From: a bacterium
Lineage (GTDB): Bacteria > Desulfobacterota > Binatia > HRBIN30 > CADEER01
Direction of reading: 5' to 3'
DNA: 64,000 bases
Assembly: GCA_019637795.1 (NCBI GenBank)
Contig: JAHBUY010000005.1
Coordinates: forward strand, 558,001-622,000
The notes under the pieces are model-generated. The model searched no databases. It saw only the letters and a list, made by a program, of their open reading frames with translations, and was not told the DNA's origin. Of this stretch, positions 7,806-15,587 are shown in pieces (the first letter of the stretch is position 1; every line of letters begins with the position of its first letter). The position numbers were made by a program, and so were the translations under genes.

Positions 7806-9977
7806 TCAGTTGGCGCGGATCTCGACGTCGCCCCTGCGGTTGCCGCTCACCGCGTTGTCGCCGGGCGCCGCCTGCACGCCGGGCGCGGCGGCGAAGTCGC
7901 CGTTGCTGCCGCGGCGGAAGAAGATGCCGGTGCCCTTGTTGTCGACGATGGTGTTGCCGGTGATGGTCGCGTCGTCACAGCGATCCATGTGCAGCCCGTC
8001 CTCGTCGTTGCCGGCGCTCAGGTTGCCGGCCACCGTCGCCGCGCCGCTGCGCGCCAGCATCAGCCCGGAGCCGACGTTGTTGACGCACTGGTTGTCGCGC
8101 GCCGTCGGCGCCGCGGCGCCGTTCAGCACCAGGCCGCCGGCGTTGTTGTCGATCGCCGCGTTGCCGTCGAGCTGCGCGTCGACCGCCGCTTCGACGTCGG
8201 CGCCGGCACCGAAATTGCCCCGCAGCAGCGAGGCCTCGCAGCGCGCGCCGTCGGCGCCGCCGCCGATCAGGATGCCGCTGCCGCCGTTCTCCAGGGCGGC
8301 GATCTCGCGCGCCGCGACGCCGGCGCCGGCCGCGTCGATGCCGGCCCCGAGGTTCCGCCAGGCGCTGCTCGCCCGCAGTTGCGCCCCGCGGCCGCCGAGC
8401 CGGAAGCCGCTGCCGCCGCCCACCGCCGTGACGCCTTGGACGACGGCGCCGGCCGCGCTGACGTCGACGGTCGGGGCGCTGCCGCCACCCAGCAGGACGG
8501 TGAGCCCGCTGCCGGCGCCGGTGAGCTCGAGCGCGCGCGCGACGCGCACCGACCCGCGATAGAGGCCGGGCCGGACGCTGATTGCGATCGTGCCGTCGTG
8601 GTTGCGGTCCGTGGCCGCGTCGAGCGCGGCCTGCAGCGTTGGCGCCGAACGGCTCGGCACCGTCACGTCCGGCCGCCACCGCTGGACGCGCGCGTCCACC
8701 GCGTAGGGCAGGCTGGCGACCACCACCCCGTCGCGCTCGATGCGGAGCACGCCGGTGGCGCCGTCGCGGGTGCCGCGGGCGACGCGGCCGAGCAGCGCGC
8801 GGCCGTTGGCGCCGGCGATGAGCAGGGGGCGGCCGGCGCGCTGGCCGCGTTGACCGAGCACGGCCAGGGCGGGGCCACCGTCGACGACGACGCGGTAGCC
8901 GTCGGGCGGATCGGCGGGGTTCTCGAAGCGGTCGACCGGCAGCAGGCGGACGTCGAGCGTCGCGGACGCGGCCGTGGTGCCGAAGGTCAGGCGGTCGAGC
9001 GGCGGCGCGGCGGGATCGCGGCCGCGGCGGACGCTGACCCGCACCGCCGGCTGCGAGACGACGCGCGCGCCGTCGATCGTCGGCTCGCTGCCGTCGAGCG
9101 GCAGCGCGTAGGCGTCGGACGGCGGCACGGCCGCGAACTGCACGAGCTGTTGCAGCGTCGTCGTCGGCCCGGCGGGAACGGCGCGGTCGCGGATGATCCG
9201 ACCGAGATCGCGCAGGGGAAGGAAGGGCAGCGCGGTCGAGATGCCGGGGCCGTTGGGAATGGCGCCGTCGAAGAACGAGGGGTCGAGCGAGCCGGTGAGC
9301 GCCACGGCGGCGAGCGCGACGCGCAGACCGCCGGCGCTGGCGGGCAGCCCGGCGCGGATGGCGATCCGGCCGCGGGCGACGCCGCCGCCGAGGATCGCCG
9401 CGGCGCGCCCGACCGGCTCGAGCTCGCGCAACTCGAGGTGCGCATCGGCGTCGCCGGCGGCGTCCGCGCTGGTGAGGCCGATCACGCCGTCGCCGTCGAA
9501 ATCGGCGAAGGCCGCGACGACGACCGGCAGGCCGTCGAGATCGGCGGCCGCGAGCAGGCGGCCGGCGGGCCGCGGCGCGGCCACCGCGCCGTCGGAAACG
9601 AAGACGGTGAACGGGATGTCGACGCCACCCGCGCCGCGCGGGCCGGCGACGCCGCTCGGCAGGTCGCCGGTCGCCAACGCCGGTGGTGGGATGTCCGCCG
9701 AGGCCGGGCGGTCGCCGGCGCGCACGACGAGATCGATGTCGCCGATGACGCCGCGGTCGACGACGTCGTCGGCGGTGCCGAGGATGCCGTCGGCGCCGGG
9801 GCGCACCAGCGGCTTGCCGGGCAGGATCTCGTAGGGCTGGCCGCTGCCGGGATCCACCGGATCGCCGGTGAACACCGCGCTGGCCGCCCAGCCGGTGCCC
9901 GGCCCCATCACGAGCCCGACGATGGCCAGCGCCAGGCCGACGCGGCCGACCATCGCCCGTCTGCGCCCGCCGCTCAT
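7806..9977 (-). CDS. secreted right-handed beta-helix repeat protein
   Basis: A 723-residue exported protein. It has a signal peptide (hydrophobic core about residues 12-30, ending near WAAS). The middle consists of beta-sandwich-like repeats. The C-terminal 280 residues hold parallel beta-helix repeats rich in Gly, Ala, Asn and Asp (for example the GNLSAGNDEDGLHM and GNTIVDNKGTGIFF units), as in NosD/PbH1 proteins. Around residue 55 is a DGILGTADDVVDRGVIGD segment resembling the ILGTADDV motif of secreted repeat proteins. The ATG overlaps the stop of the upstream gene (ATGA at 9974-9977), so the two are translationally coupled. Likely extracellular or surface location; no catalytic site was recognised. 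Confidence 0.75.
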   Translation of the reverse strand: MSGGRRRAMVGRVGLALAIVGLVMGPGTGWAASAVFTGDPVDPGSGQPYEILPGKPLVRPGADGILGTADDVVDRGVIGDIDLVVRAGDRPASADIPPPALATGDLPSGVAGPRGAGGVDIPFTVFVSDGAVAAPRPAGRLLAAADLDGLPVVVAAFADFDGDGVIGLTSADAAGDADAHLELRELEPVGRAAAILGGGVARGRIAIRAGLPASAGGLRVALAAVALTGSLDPSFFDGAIPNGPGISTALPFLPLRDLGRIIRDRAVPAGPTTTLQQLVQFAAVPPSDAYALPLDGSEPTIDGARVVSQPAVRVSVRRGRDPAAPPLDRLTFGTTAASATLDVRLLPVDRFENPADPPDGYRVVVDGGPALAVLGQRGQRAGRPLLIAGANGRALLGRVARGTRDGATGVLRIERDGVVVASLPYAVDARVQRWRPDVTVPSRSAPTLQAALDAATDRNHDGTIAISVRPGLYRGSVRVARALELTGAGSGLTVLLGGGSAPTVDVSAAGAVVQGVTAVGGGSGFRLGGRGAQLRASSAWRNLGAGIDAAGAGVAAREIAALENGGSGILIGGGADGARCEASLLRGNFGAGADVEAAVDAQLDGNAAIDNNAGGLVLNGAAAPTARDNQCVNNVGSGLMLARSGAATVAGNLSAGNDEDGLHMDRCDDATITGNTIVDNKGTGIFFRRGSNGDFAAAPGVQAAPGDNAVSGNRRGDVEIRAN

Positions 9978-10456
9978 AGAGCGAACCGCAGTTGGTTGCT
10001 GGCGATCGGCTCGCCATCGTAGGTGCCGACGATCTGCGCCACCGCGTCGCCGGCACCGAAGCCGACTGGCAACACCAGGGTGATGGTGCGGCTGGTGACC
10101 GCGAGCACCCCCGGCGGCGGCGCGTCCTGCGCCGGCGCGCCGGCGACGCTGACCGTCACGCGGCCGGCGAGATCGAAGCGCGCGCTGCGGTCCCCCTGGG
10201 AGACCACCAGCCGCAGCGGCAGATCGAGCTGCACCGCGTCGGCGACGCCGAAGCTGCCCTCGAGCACCACCGTCCAGCGCTCGCCGCTGCCGCGGGTGGC
10301 GCTGGCGCGGGTCAGCGCGAAGGTCGGGTCGGTGTTGGCGGCGATCACCGGCGCCGCGACGGCGAGCGCGGCCACGATCGCCGTCAGCAGTGGGCCCGCG
10401 AGACGACGGGAGCGGCCGGCGTTTCGTTCACCGGGAGGACGGACGCGACGCCGCAT
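9974..10456 (-). CDS. small secreted beta-rich protein coupled to the beta-helix gene
   Basis: A 160-residue exported protein with an Arg-rich leader and hydrophobic core ending near VIAANTD (about residue 42). The mature part is beta-rich with no Cys and no recognised domain. I chose ATG 10456 because it places the signal peptide at the N-terminus; two in-frame Met codons lie further upstream (10501 and 10573). It ends in an ATGA overlap with the beta-helix gene, so the pair are probably co-expressed and may work together at the surface. Family not recognised. Confidence 0.6.
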   Translation of the reverse strand: MRRRVRPPGERNAGRSRRLAGPLLTAIVAALAVAAPVIAANTDPTFALTRASATRGSGERWTVVLEGSFGVADAVQLDLPLRLVVSQGDRSARFDLAGRVTVSVAGAPAQDAPPPGVLAVTSRTITLVLPVGFGAGDAVAQIVGTYDGEPIASNQLRFAL

Positions 10457-10556
10457 CAGTGGTGGGATAGCCGAGCGGGAAGGTTCGACACGACAGGCCA
10501 TATTGCATCTGCTCCGTGCCCTGGCGCAAACCGACGTCGGCGAGCGACGCCAACGG

Positions 10557-10586
10557 CGGCGGCCCGAGGTCACCCCCGGGCCGCCG
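10557..10586 (-). terminator. GC-rich hairpin downstream of the Cys-repeat gene
   Basis: A 10-bp perfect stem (cggcggcccg/cgggccgccg) around a 10-base loop lies 25 bp past the stop of the minus-strand gene ending at 10612. No T-tract is present. It probably separates that gene from the next operon (start 10456). Confidence 0.5.
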
Positions 10587-10611
10587 ATCGTCCAGCCCTT
10601 GCGTCACCGAT

Positions 10612-11715
10612 TCAGCGGTGGCCGCCGCGATCATCGGTACCGCGCCCGCGACCGCCGCGATCGTCGCCGGACGGATCGCCGGCGCCGCCGCGACCGCGAT
10701 CGTCGACCCGCGCGGTCGGCGTCGGCGTCGACCGCGTGGTCGCGCGCAGCGCTGCCGCCACGGCGCCGTAGTAGGTCTTCGAGCCGTTGCCATTGTCGTC
10801 GCCGGCCTCACCGCCGCCGTGACCGCCGCGGCCGCGCCCGCCATGATCGTCGGCGCGCGGCGTACCGGCCGGCGTCGCGCCAGTGCAGGGATCGGGGGAA
10901 CACGTGCCCGGCCCCATGTCGACACCGCCCTGGGCGGCGCACTGCGCGGCGGTGCGATCCTCGCACTCGGCACCGCGATCGTCGGGCACGCAGCACTGGA
11001 TCTGCGGATCGGCGGGGGGCACCGCCTGGCAGGAGTCGGGCGCGCAGCGGGTGCCGGAAATCACCGTGCCGCCGCGCGCCGCGCACTGCGCCGGCGTGCG
11101 GTCCTCGCACTCGGGACCGCTGTCGTCCGGCGTGCAGCAGAGGACCTCGGTCGACACCGGCGGCGCGCCGTCGCACGGATTGGGCAGGCACGACGCCGCG
11201 GCGGCGACCACGCCGCCCGCGGCGGCGCACTGGTCGGCGGTTCGATCCTCGCACTCCTGGCCGCCGTCGTCCGGCAGGCAGCACGCGACCTTGTCCGGCG
11301 AGCGGCCGCTGCCGGTGGGCAGCGTGCCGAGCAGCACGTCCGTGCCGTCGGCGGCGCGCAGGGTGATCAGGGCGCCGCGCGGATCGAAACCGAGCATCAG
11401 GTCGCGCCCGCGCGGCCGGGTGCGGAAGCGCACCGCGCCCGTGCCGCCGCCACTGGCGCGCAGCGTGCCAACCTTCACGCTGTTGGCGATGACCTCGTAG
11501 GTCTGGTCCGGCGCCAACCCGCGCGCCACCAGCACGAGACGGCCGTCGCTGTCGCTCCTCATCTGCAGCCGCACGCGGCCGAGGGTGCCGGCGCCGCCGG
11601 GCGAGGTGAGCGTCTGCTCGAGCCGCTCGCGTCCCCAGGCCGGCCCGCGGCCGCACAACACCGCCACGGCCGCGATCGCCAGCAGCGCGCTCTTGATGGT
11701 GATTGATGACTGCAT
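10612..11715 (-). CDS. secreted protein with three Cys-rich 45-residue repeats
   Basis: A 367-residue exported protein. It has a signal peptide (about 1-28), a beta-rich domain (about 30-135), then three tandem repeats of about 45 residues. Each repeat follows the pattern CC-x-PDD-x-G-x-ECEDRT-x2-QCAA-x-GG and ends with C-x-P-x2-C. A Gly/Arg/Asp-rich low-complexity tail closes the protein. The six regularly spaced Cys per repeat suggest disulfide-stabilised modules. ATG 11715 has a perfect GGAGG site 6 bases upstream. Upstream lie two copies of the GTGGGG-type site (11832-11849 and 11853-11870). The repeat family resembles short repeats I associate with Binatota or myxobacterial surface proteins; function unknown. 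Confidence 0.75.
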   Translation of the reverse strand: MQSSITIKSALLAIAAVAVLCGRGPAWGRERLEQTLTSPGGAGTLGRVRLQMRSDSDGRLVLVARGLAPDQTYEVIANSVKVGTLRASGGGTGAVRFRTRPRGRDLMLGFDPRGALITLRAADGTDVLLGTLPTGSGRSPDKVACCLPDDGGQECEDRTADQCAAAGGVVAAAASCLPNPCDGAPPVSTEVLCCTPDDSGPECEDRTPAQCAARGGTVISGTRCAPDSCQAVPPADPQIQCCVPDDRGAECEDRTAAQCAAQGGVDMGPGTCSPDPCTGATPAGTPRADDHGGRGRGGHGGGEAGDDNGNGSKTYYGAVAAALRATTRSTPTPTARVDDRGRGGAGDPSGDDRGGRGRGTDDRGGHR

Positions 11716-11831
11716 CGTCGCCTCCTTTGATGGGCACCGACCGCCGGTGCCGGGAGACGGTTGAGCAGGAGGCGTGCCGCGCAGCCGCGGCCGGCGCGAA
11801 GGCCGTCGGCGCGCGCTGCCATGGCGTGGCC

Positions 11832-11849
11832 GTGGGGCAGTTCCCGCAG
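11832..11849. promoter_or_regulatory. second, degenerate copy of the GTGGGG operator-like site
   Basis: GTGGGGCAGTTCCCGCAG matches 14 of 18 bases of the site at 489-506. It lies in inverted orientation 3 bp from the copy at 11853-11870, so the two copies form a larger symmetrical region 120-140 bp upstream of the Cys-repeat gene. Confidence 0.35.
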
Positions 11850-11852
11850 CGG

Positions 11853-11870
11853 GTGGGGGAGCTGCCCCAC
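11853..11870. promoter_or_regulatory. palindromic operator-like site upstream of Cys-repeat gene
   Basis: On the minus strand this reads GTGGGGCAGCTCCCCCAC, which matches 16 of 18 bases of the site at 489-506 and preserves the 6-6-6 palindrome. It is 138 bp upstream of the ATG at 11715. Both genes carrying the site encode secreted proteins. Confidence 0.45.
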
Positions 11871-11941
11871 ATCGGCGGCCGCGCCCGCTTGCCACCGGGG
11901 GCGCCCGGCGGAGCGGCGAGGGATGCGACAGTCGTCGCCGG

Positions 11942-12742
11942 TCAGTGGCGGCCGGCGCGCGGCAGCAGCATGGTGTCGGCGCGCAGGCCCTGGCGCATGG
12001 TCTCGAGCGCGATGACCTCGCCGGGGGCGATGTTGCCGAGGTTCACGTTGGTGCCGAAGTGCTTGATCATCCAGACCTGCTGCGCCTTCTGCGGCGCCTC
12101 GAACATGAGCCGGCTGGTGTCGATCTGGCTCTCGATCTCGTCGATCAGGCCGGTGCGGATCTCGCCGCTGCCGCGGTACAGGCCGACGGTGCCCGACTCG
12201 CGCCCCTCGGTGATCACCTTCCAGGCGCCCGCGTCGAGCTCCTCCTTGATCTGTTTCACCCAGCGCGACGGCGCGACCACCACCTCCTCGTCCTTGCTGC
12301 CGACTTCGGAGAGCACCTTGAAGTCGCGCGCCAGGCGCTCGATGTGGCGCAGCTTCTCGACCGCCGGCAGGGCGATCACCCCGTCGGAGATCTCGAGCAG
12401 CCTGATGCCGCGATCCTTGAGGTAGGCGACGTAGTCGTCGAGGCGGCCGCGTTGCAGCGCCAGCTCGAAGAGGCTGCCGCCGCAGTAGATGTCGACGCCG
12501 CGGCCGAGGCAGGCGTCGATCTTCGCCTCGAGGTTCTCGACCACCACCGAGGTGCCCCAGCCGAACTTGATGATGTCGACGTAGCCGGCCGCGACCTCGA
12601 GCAGGCCGTGGATGTCCGCCACGGACATGCCCTTGTCGAGCACGTGGGTGATCCCGACCTCGCGCGGGCGGCGGGTGCGCAGCGGGTCGGCGAAGATCTC
12701 GTGCAGCGGGTGCGGGCCGTTGTCGGAGCGGGACACACTCAC
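11942..12742 (-). CDS. comA: phosphosulfolactate synthase (ComA family)
   Basis: A 266-residue TIM-barrel enzyme of the ComA family, which adds sulfite to phosphoenolpyruvate to give (2R)-phospho-3-sulfolactate. This is the first step of coenzyme M synthesis in methanogens and in Xanthobacter (XcbB1). Family motifs are clear along the protein: THVLDKGMS, DIIKFGWGTS, YCGGSLFE, LEISDG, VLSEVGSK, VITEGRESG, FEAPQKAQQVW, FGTNVNLGNI and a C-terminal GLRADT. The start is a GTG at 12742 (a second GTG at 12736). It is the last gene of a four-gene minus-strand operon, 89 bp after the lyase gene. The order and the neighbouring lyase strongly suggest sulfonate synthesis. Confidence 0.9.
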   Translation of the reverse strand: MSVSRSDNGPHPLHEIFADPLRTRRPREVGITHVLDKGMSVADIHGLLEVAAGYVDIIKFGWGTSVVVENLEAKIDACLGRGVDIYCGGSLFELALQRGRLDDYVAYLKDRGIRLLEISDGVIALPAVEKLRHIERLARDFKVLSEVGSKDEEVVVAPSRWVKQIKEELDAGAWKVITEGRESGTVGLYRGSGEIRTGLIDEIESQIDTSRLMFEAPQKAQQVWMIKHFGTNVNLGNIAPGEVIALETMRQGLRADTMLLPRAGRH

Positions 12743-12831
12743 GTGCCTAGCCCGGCGAACCGGGAAAACCAACTCAAATCGGCGCCGATGAGAGACTTGC
12801 CACGTGGGCGTCGCACGGCAGCCGTGGCCGG

Positions 12832-14406
12832 CTACCACTCACGGCCGAGGCGTCTGCCCACCGCGGTCCGCAGCAGGGTGGGGAACTGCGACCGCCGCTC
12901 CTCGGCATCGACGGCGGCGGCGAGGGCGGCGGCGGCGGCGCCCAGATCGGCGGCCATGGCGCGCACCGTGTCGGGGGCGCAACTGCCGATGCCCAGACGG
13001 CTGGCGACCACCTGCTCGGGCTGCACCGCGCGCCACAGCTCGTCGGCGTCGACCGCCAGGGGGCGGCCGACCGCGGCCCGGAACGCCGCCGCCAGGGCGG
13101 CGGCGAACGGCGTCGCCGCGGCGCCCACCTGGGCGCTGATGGTGGCGCCGACGATCTCGTGCGCGGTGCGGGAATCGACGCGCTCGCGCAGCAGCAGCAG
13201 GTCGGCAAGCTCGCTGCCGTAGGTGTGGCCGTGCCGCGCCTGCTCGCGCAGGCGGCCGAGGTCGAGGGTCATCCGCTGCAGCACCTCGGCGAGGAGGCGC
13301 ACGAGGCCGTCCACCACCTCGAGGGCGCGCGGCAGCGCCTCGTACGACGTGTTGCGGTTGTCGATCTGGCCCGACGGCGTCTGGTTGGTGGCGATGACGC
13401 TCATCAGCGCCCCGTCGAGCTCGCGCGCCTGGCCGCGGATGAACGACAGCGCGTAGGGGTTCTTCTTGTTGGGCATGATGACGCTGGCCCGGCAGTGCTC
13501 GTCGGCGAGCGTCGCGTAGCCGAACTCCTCGGTCGTCCAGAGCTGCAGCTCCTCGGCGAGGCGGGAGGCGCCGGTGGCGAGCGAGACCAGCACGCCCATG
13601 AGATTGATGGCGACGTCGGGGCGCCACATGGCGTCGCGGCCGTGCACGTTCACCCGCGCGAAGCCGAGCAGGGCGCGCATGCGCTCGCGGTCGAGCGGCA
13701 GGCGGGCGCCGTTGGTGCTGGCGGCGCCGGCCGGCGACTCGTCGAGCAGGTCGGCCTCGCGCGCCAGCCGCTCGGCGTCGCGGCGCAGCGGCTCGGCGAA
13801 GCCGAGCAGGAAGTGGCCGAGGGTCGTCGGCTGCGCGTGCTGCAGGTAGGTGAAGTCGGGCATCACGTCGCCGGCGTGGCGCGCGCCGAGGTCGGCGAGC
13901 ACGCGCAGCAGCGCGGCGGTGTCGCGGCGCGCCGCCGCCAGGGCGACGCGTTGGTGGATCAGCCAGCCGAGGGTGAGGGCCTCGCGGCGGGCGCGGCCGG
14001 CGTGCAGCCAGCCGGCGGCGGCGGGCACGCGCCGCTGCAGCTCGGCATCGCGGTTGTTGTAGAGGTCGCCCCACTTGGCCTCGAGGCGCAGCGCCGCCAG
14101 CCCCTGGTCGTGCAGCTCCACCAGCGCGGCGAGGAGCGCCCGCGCCGGCGCCTCGGGGATCACGCCGGCCTCGGCGAGCATCAACACGTGCGCCAGGTCG
14201 GCATAGCTGATGCCCTCGTAGAGCGCGTCGGCGTACGCGAGCTCGCGGCGGAAGGCGGTCTCGACCAGGACGGCCGACGGCCCGCGCCGCAGGCGTCCCC
14301 CGGCATCGAGATACCTGGCCCCTCCCGCATCCTCGTCTTTGCCCATGCTCGCGCCCAGGCGCGGAGTCCCGCCCCTGCCCGTGCCGCCGCCCTTCCTTCG
14401 CGTCAT
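12832..14406 (-). CDS. aspartase/fumarase superfamily lyase, possible phosphosulfolactate lyase
   Basis: A 524-residue member of the superfamily that includes fumarase, aspartase and argininosuccinate lyase, closest in look to argininosuccinate lyase. Visible motifs are LQHAQPTT (188-195), TNGARLPLDR (231-240) and the signature ASVIMPNKKNP (307-317); the usual GSS is ASV here, with one Ser kept. The superfamily does beta-eliminations that release fumarate. In Xanthobacter the homolog XcbC1, next to a ComA homolog, eliminates phosphate from phosphosulfolactate to give sulfoacrylate. The same reaction is my preferred inference. A true arginine-pathway role is less likely because no arg genes are nearby. 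The ATG overlaps the flavoprotein stop (ATGA). Confidence 0.8.
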   Translation of the reverse strand: MTRRKGGGTGRGGTPRLGASMGKDEDAGGARYLDAGGRLRRGPSAVLVETAFRRELAYADALYEGISYADLAHVLMLAEAGVIPEAPARALLAALVELHDQGLAALRLEAKWGDLYNNRDAELQRRVPAAAGWLHAGRARREALTLGWLIHQRVALAAARRDTAALLRVLADLGARHAGDVMPDFTYLQHAQPTTLGHFLLGFAEPLRRDAERLAREADLLDESPAGAASTNGARLPLDRERMRALLGFARVNVHGRDAMWRPDVAINLMGVLVSLATGASRLAEELQLWTTEEFGYATLADEHCRASVIMPNKKNPYALSFIRGQARELDGALMSVIATNQTPSGQIDNRNTSYEALPRALEVVDGLVRLLAEVLQRMTLDLGRLREQARHGHTYGSELADLLLLRERVDSRTAHEIVGATISAQVGAAATPFAAALAAAFRAAVGRPLAVDADELWRAVQPEQVVASRLGIGSCAPDTVRAMAADLGAAAAALAAAVDAEERRSQFPTLLRTAVGRRLGREW

Positions 14407-15587
14407 CCCAGGTACTCCCGTGCCGAGCGCCCGGCCAGTCGGCCGTGCACCAGCGAGTCGGTGATGCCGTTGCCCATCAGACGATTGCGGCCGTGCAGCC
14501 CGCCGACCATCTCGCCGGCGAGGAACAACCCCGGCCAGGCGGTGGCGCAGCGCGCGTTCACCCGGAAGCCGCCCAGGTAATAGTGCAGAAAGGGAAACAC
14601 CAGCACGTCGGCGCCGATCCGGTGGTGGCGTTCGAGGTACTGCGCCAGCTTCGGGAAGTGGCGGCGCAGTTGGTCGGGATCGACGTCGCTCAGGGTCAGC
14701 CACAGGCCGGGCGAGCCGTCGTCGAGCCGCTCCGCCCGCCCCGCCTCGGCGGCGGCGAACATGCGCTGGGTGAGCGCGTAGCGGTCCTCGCCGACGGCCC
14801 CGACCTCGGCGCCGTGGCGGTCGAGCAGGCGGACGCGGAAGTTGACGATGCTCTCCGGCACGCAGCGGCCGACCGCCTCGTGGCCGCTGGCGGCCAGCCC
14901 GTACGGTTGGAACTGGAAGAAGTCGGCATGCTCGAGCGGCAGGCCGGCGGCGGCGAGGCGGTCGAACAGCACGTGGTTCTCATTCGCCGGATTGGTGGTC
15001 GGCAGGGCGCGGCGGCGCGCCTCGCGGTAGGTGACGCCGCCGGTGCAGCAGACCACGGCGCGGGCGCGCCAGCGCTCGACGGCGCCGGCGGCGCGCTCGA
15101 CCTCGAGGACCAACCCGCGGTCGGCCGGCCGCAGGTCGACGACGCGGGCGTGGTCGAGCAGGTGCACCGGCGCCGCCCGCACGCGCGCCAGCAGGAGCTT
15201 CATGATCGCCGGCCCGATCTGGTCGCGCGACGAGACGATGCGTGGCTCGCTCAGGCCGCCGGCCATGCGGCGCACGATCTCCCCCTGCCCGTCGCGGTCG
15301 AGCTCGAGGCCCCACTCCACCAGGCAGGCGATGGTCTCCTCGACGTGGGCCACGAACGCCGCCAGGCGGTCGCGGTCGAGCGGCACGCGCGCCGCGCGCC
15401 GCATGTCGTCGGCGAAGCGGGCCAGCGCATCGGCCCCGGGCGGCGGCAACTGCAGCCCGCCCTGCGCCATGCCGGAGTTCGAGCGGCCGAGCGGCCCGTC
15501 GGTGAACAGCACGCTGTCGGGGCCGGCGGCGATCGCCGCCATCAACCCGGCGGCGCCACTGCCGATGACGGCGACCCCGCACTCCAT
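14403..15587 (-). CDS. FrdA/NadB-like FAD-dependent oxidoreductase
   Basis: A 394-residue flavoprotein of the fumarate reductase/L-aspartate oxidase family. The FAD dinucleotide motif GSGAAGLMAA is at residues 9-18. A GRSNSGMAQGG stretch follows, and the C-terminal part has HYYLGGFRVN and GLFLAGEMVGGLHGRNRLMGN. At under 400 residues it lacks the long C-terminal helical and capping regions of NadB and FrdA. Family members act on fumarate, succinate or aspartate. Sulfoacrylate, the probable product of the neighbouring lyase, is the sulfonate analogue of fumarate, so it may be reduced to 3-sulfopropionate here (inference). The ATG shares one base with the ATP-grasp stop, and the gene's stop overlaps the lyase start. 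Confidence 0.8.
   Translation of the reverse strand: MECGVAVIGSGAAGLMAAIAAGPDSVLFTDGPLGRSNSGMAQGGLQLPPPGADALARFADDMRRAARVPLDRDRLAAFVAHVEETIACLVEWGLELDRDGQGEIVRRMAGGLSEPRIVSSRDQIGPAIMKLLLARVRAAPVHLLDHARVVDLRPADRGLVLEVERAAGAVERWRARAVVCCTGGVTYREARRRALPTTNPANENHVLFDRLAAAGLPLEHADFFQFQPYGLAASGHEAVGRCVPESIVNFRVRLLDRHGAEVGAVGEDRYALTQRMFAAAEAGRAERLDDGSPGLWLTLSDVDPDQLRRHFPKLAQYLERHHRIGADVLVFPFLHYYLGGFRVNARCATAWPGLFLAGEMVGGLHGRNRLMGNGITDSLVHGRLAGRSAREYLG

Noticed and set aside
12832..14406. Calling the lyase argH (argininosuccinate lyase)
   Set aside because: The signature is close to ArgH, but GSS reads ASV, no arginine genes are nearby, and it is coupled to ComA-type and FrdA-like genes. I kept a superfamily name with an inferred role.
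14403..15587. Calling the flavoprotein nadB
   Set aside because: It lacks the long C-terminal part of NadB, and no nadA is nearby; nadC at 33793 is far away.
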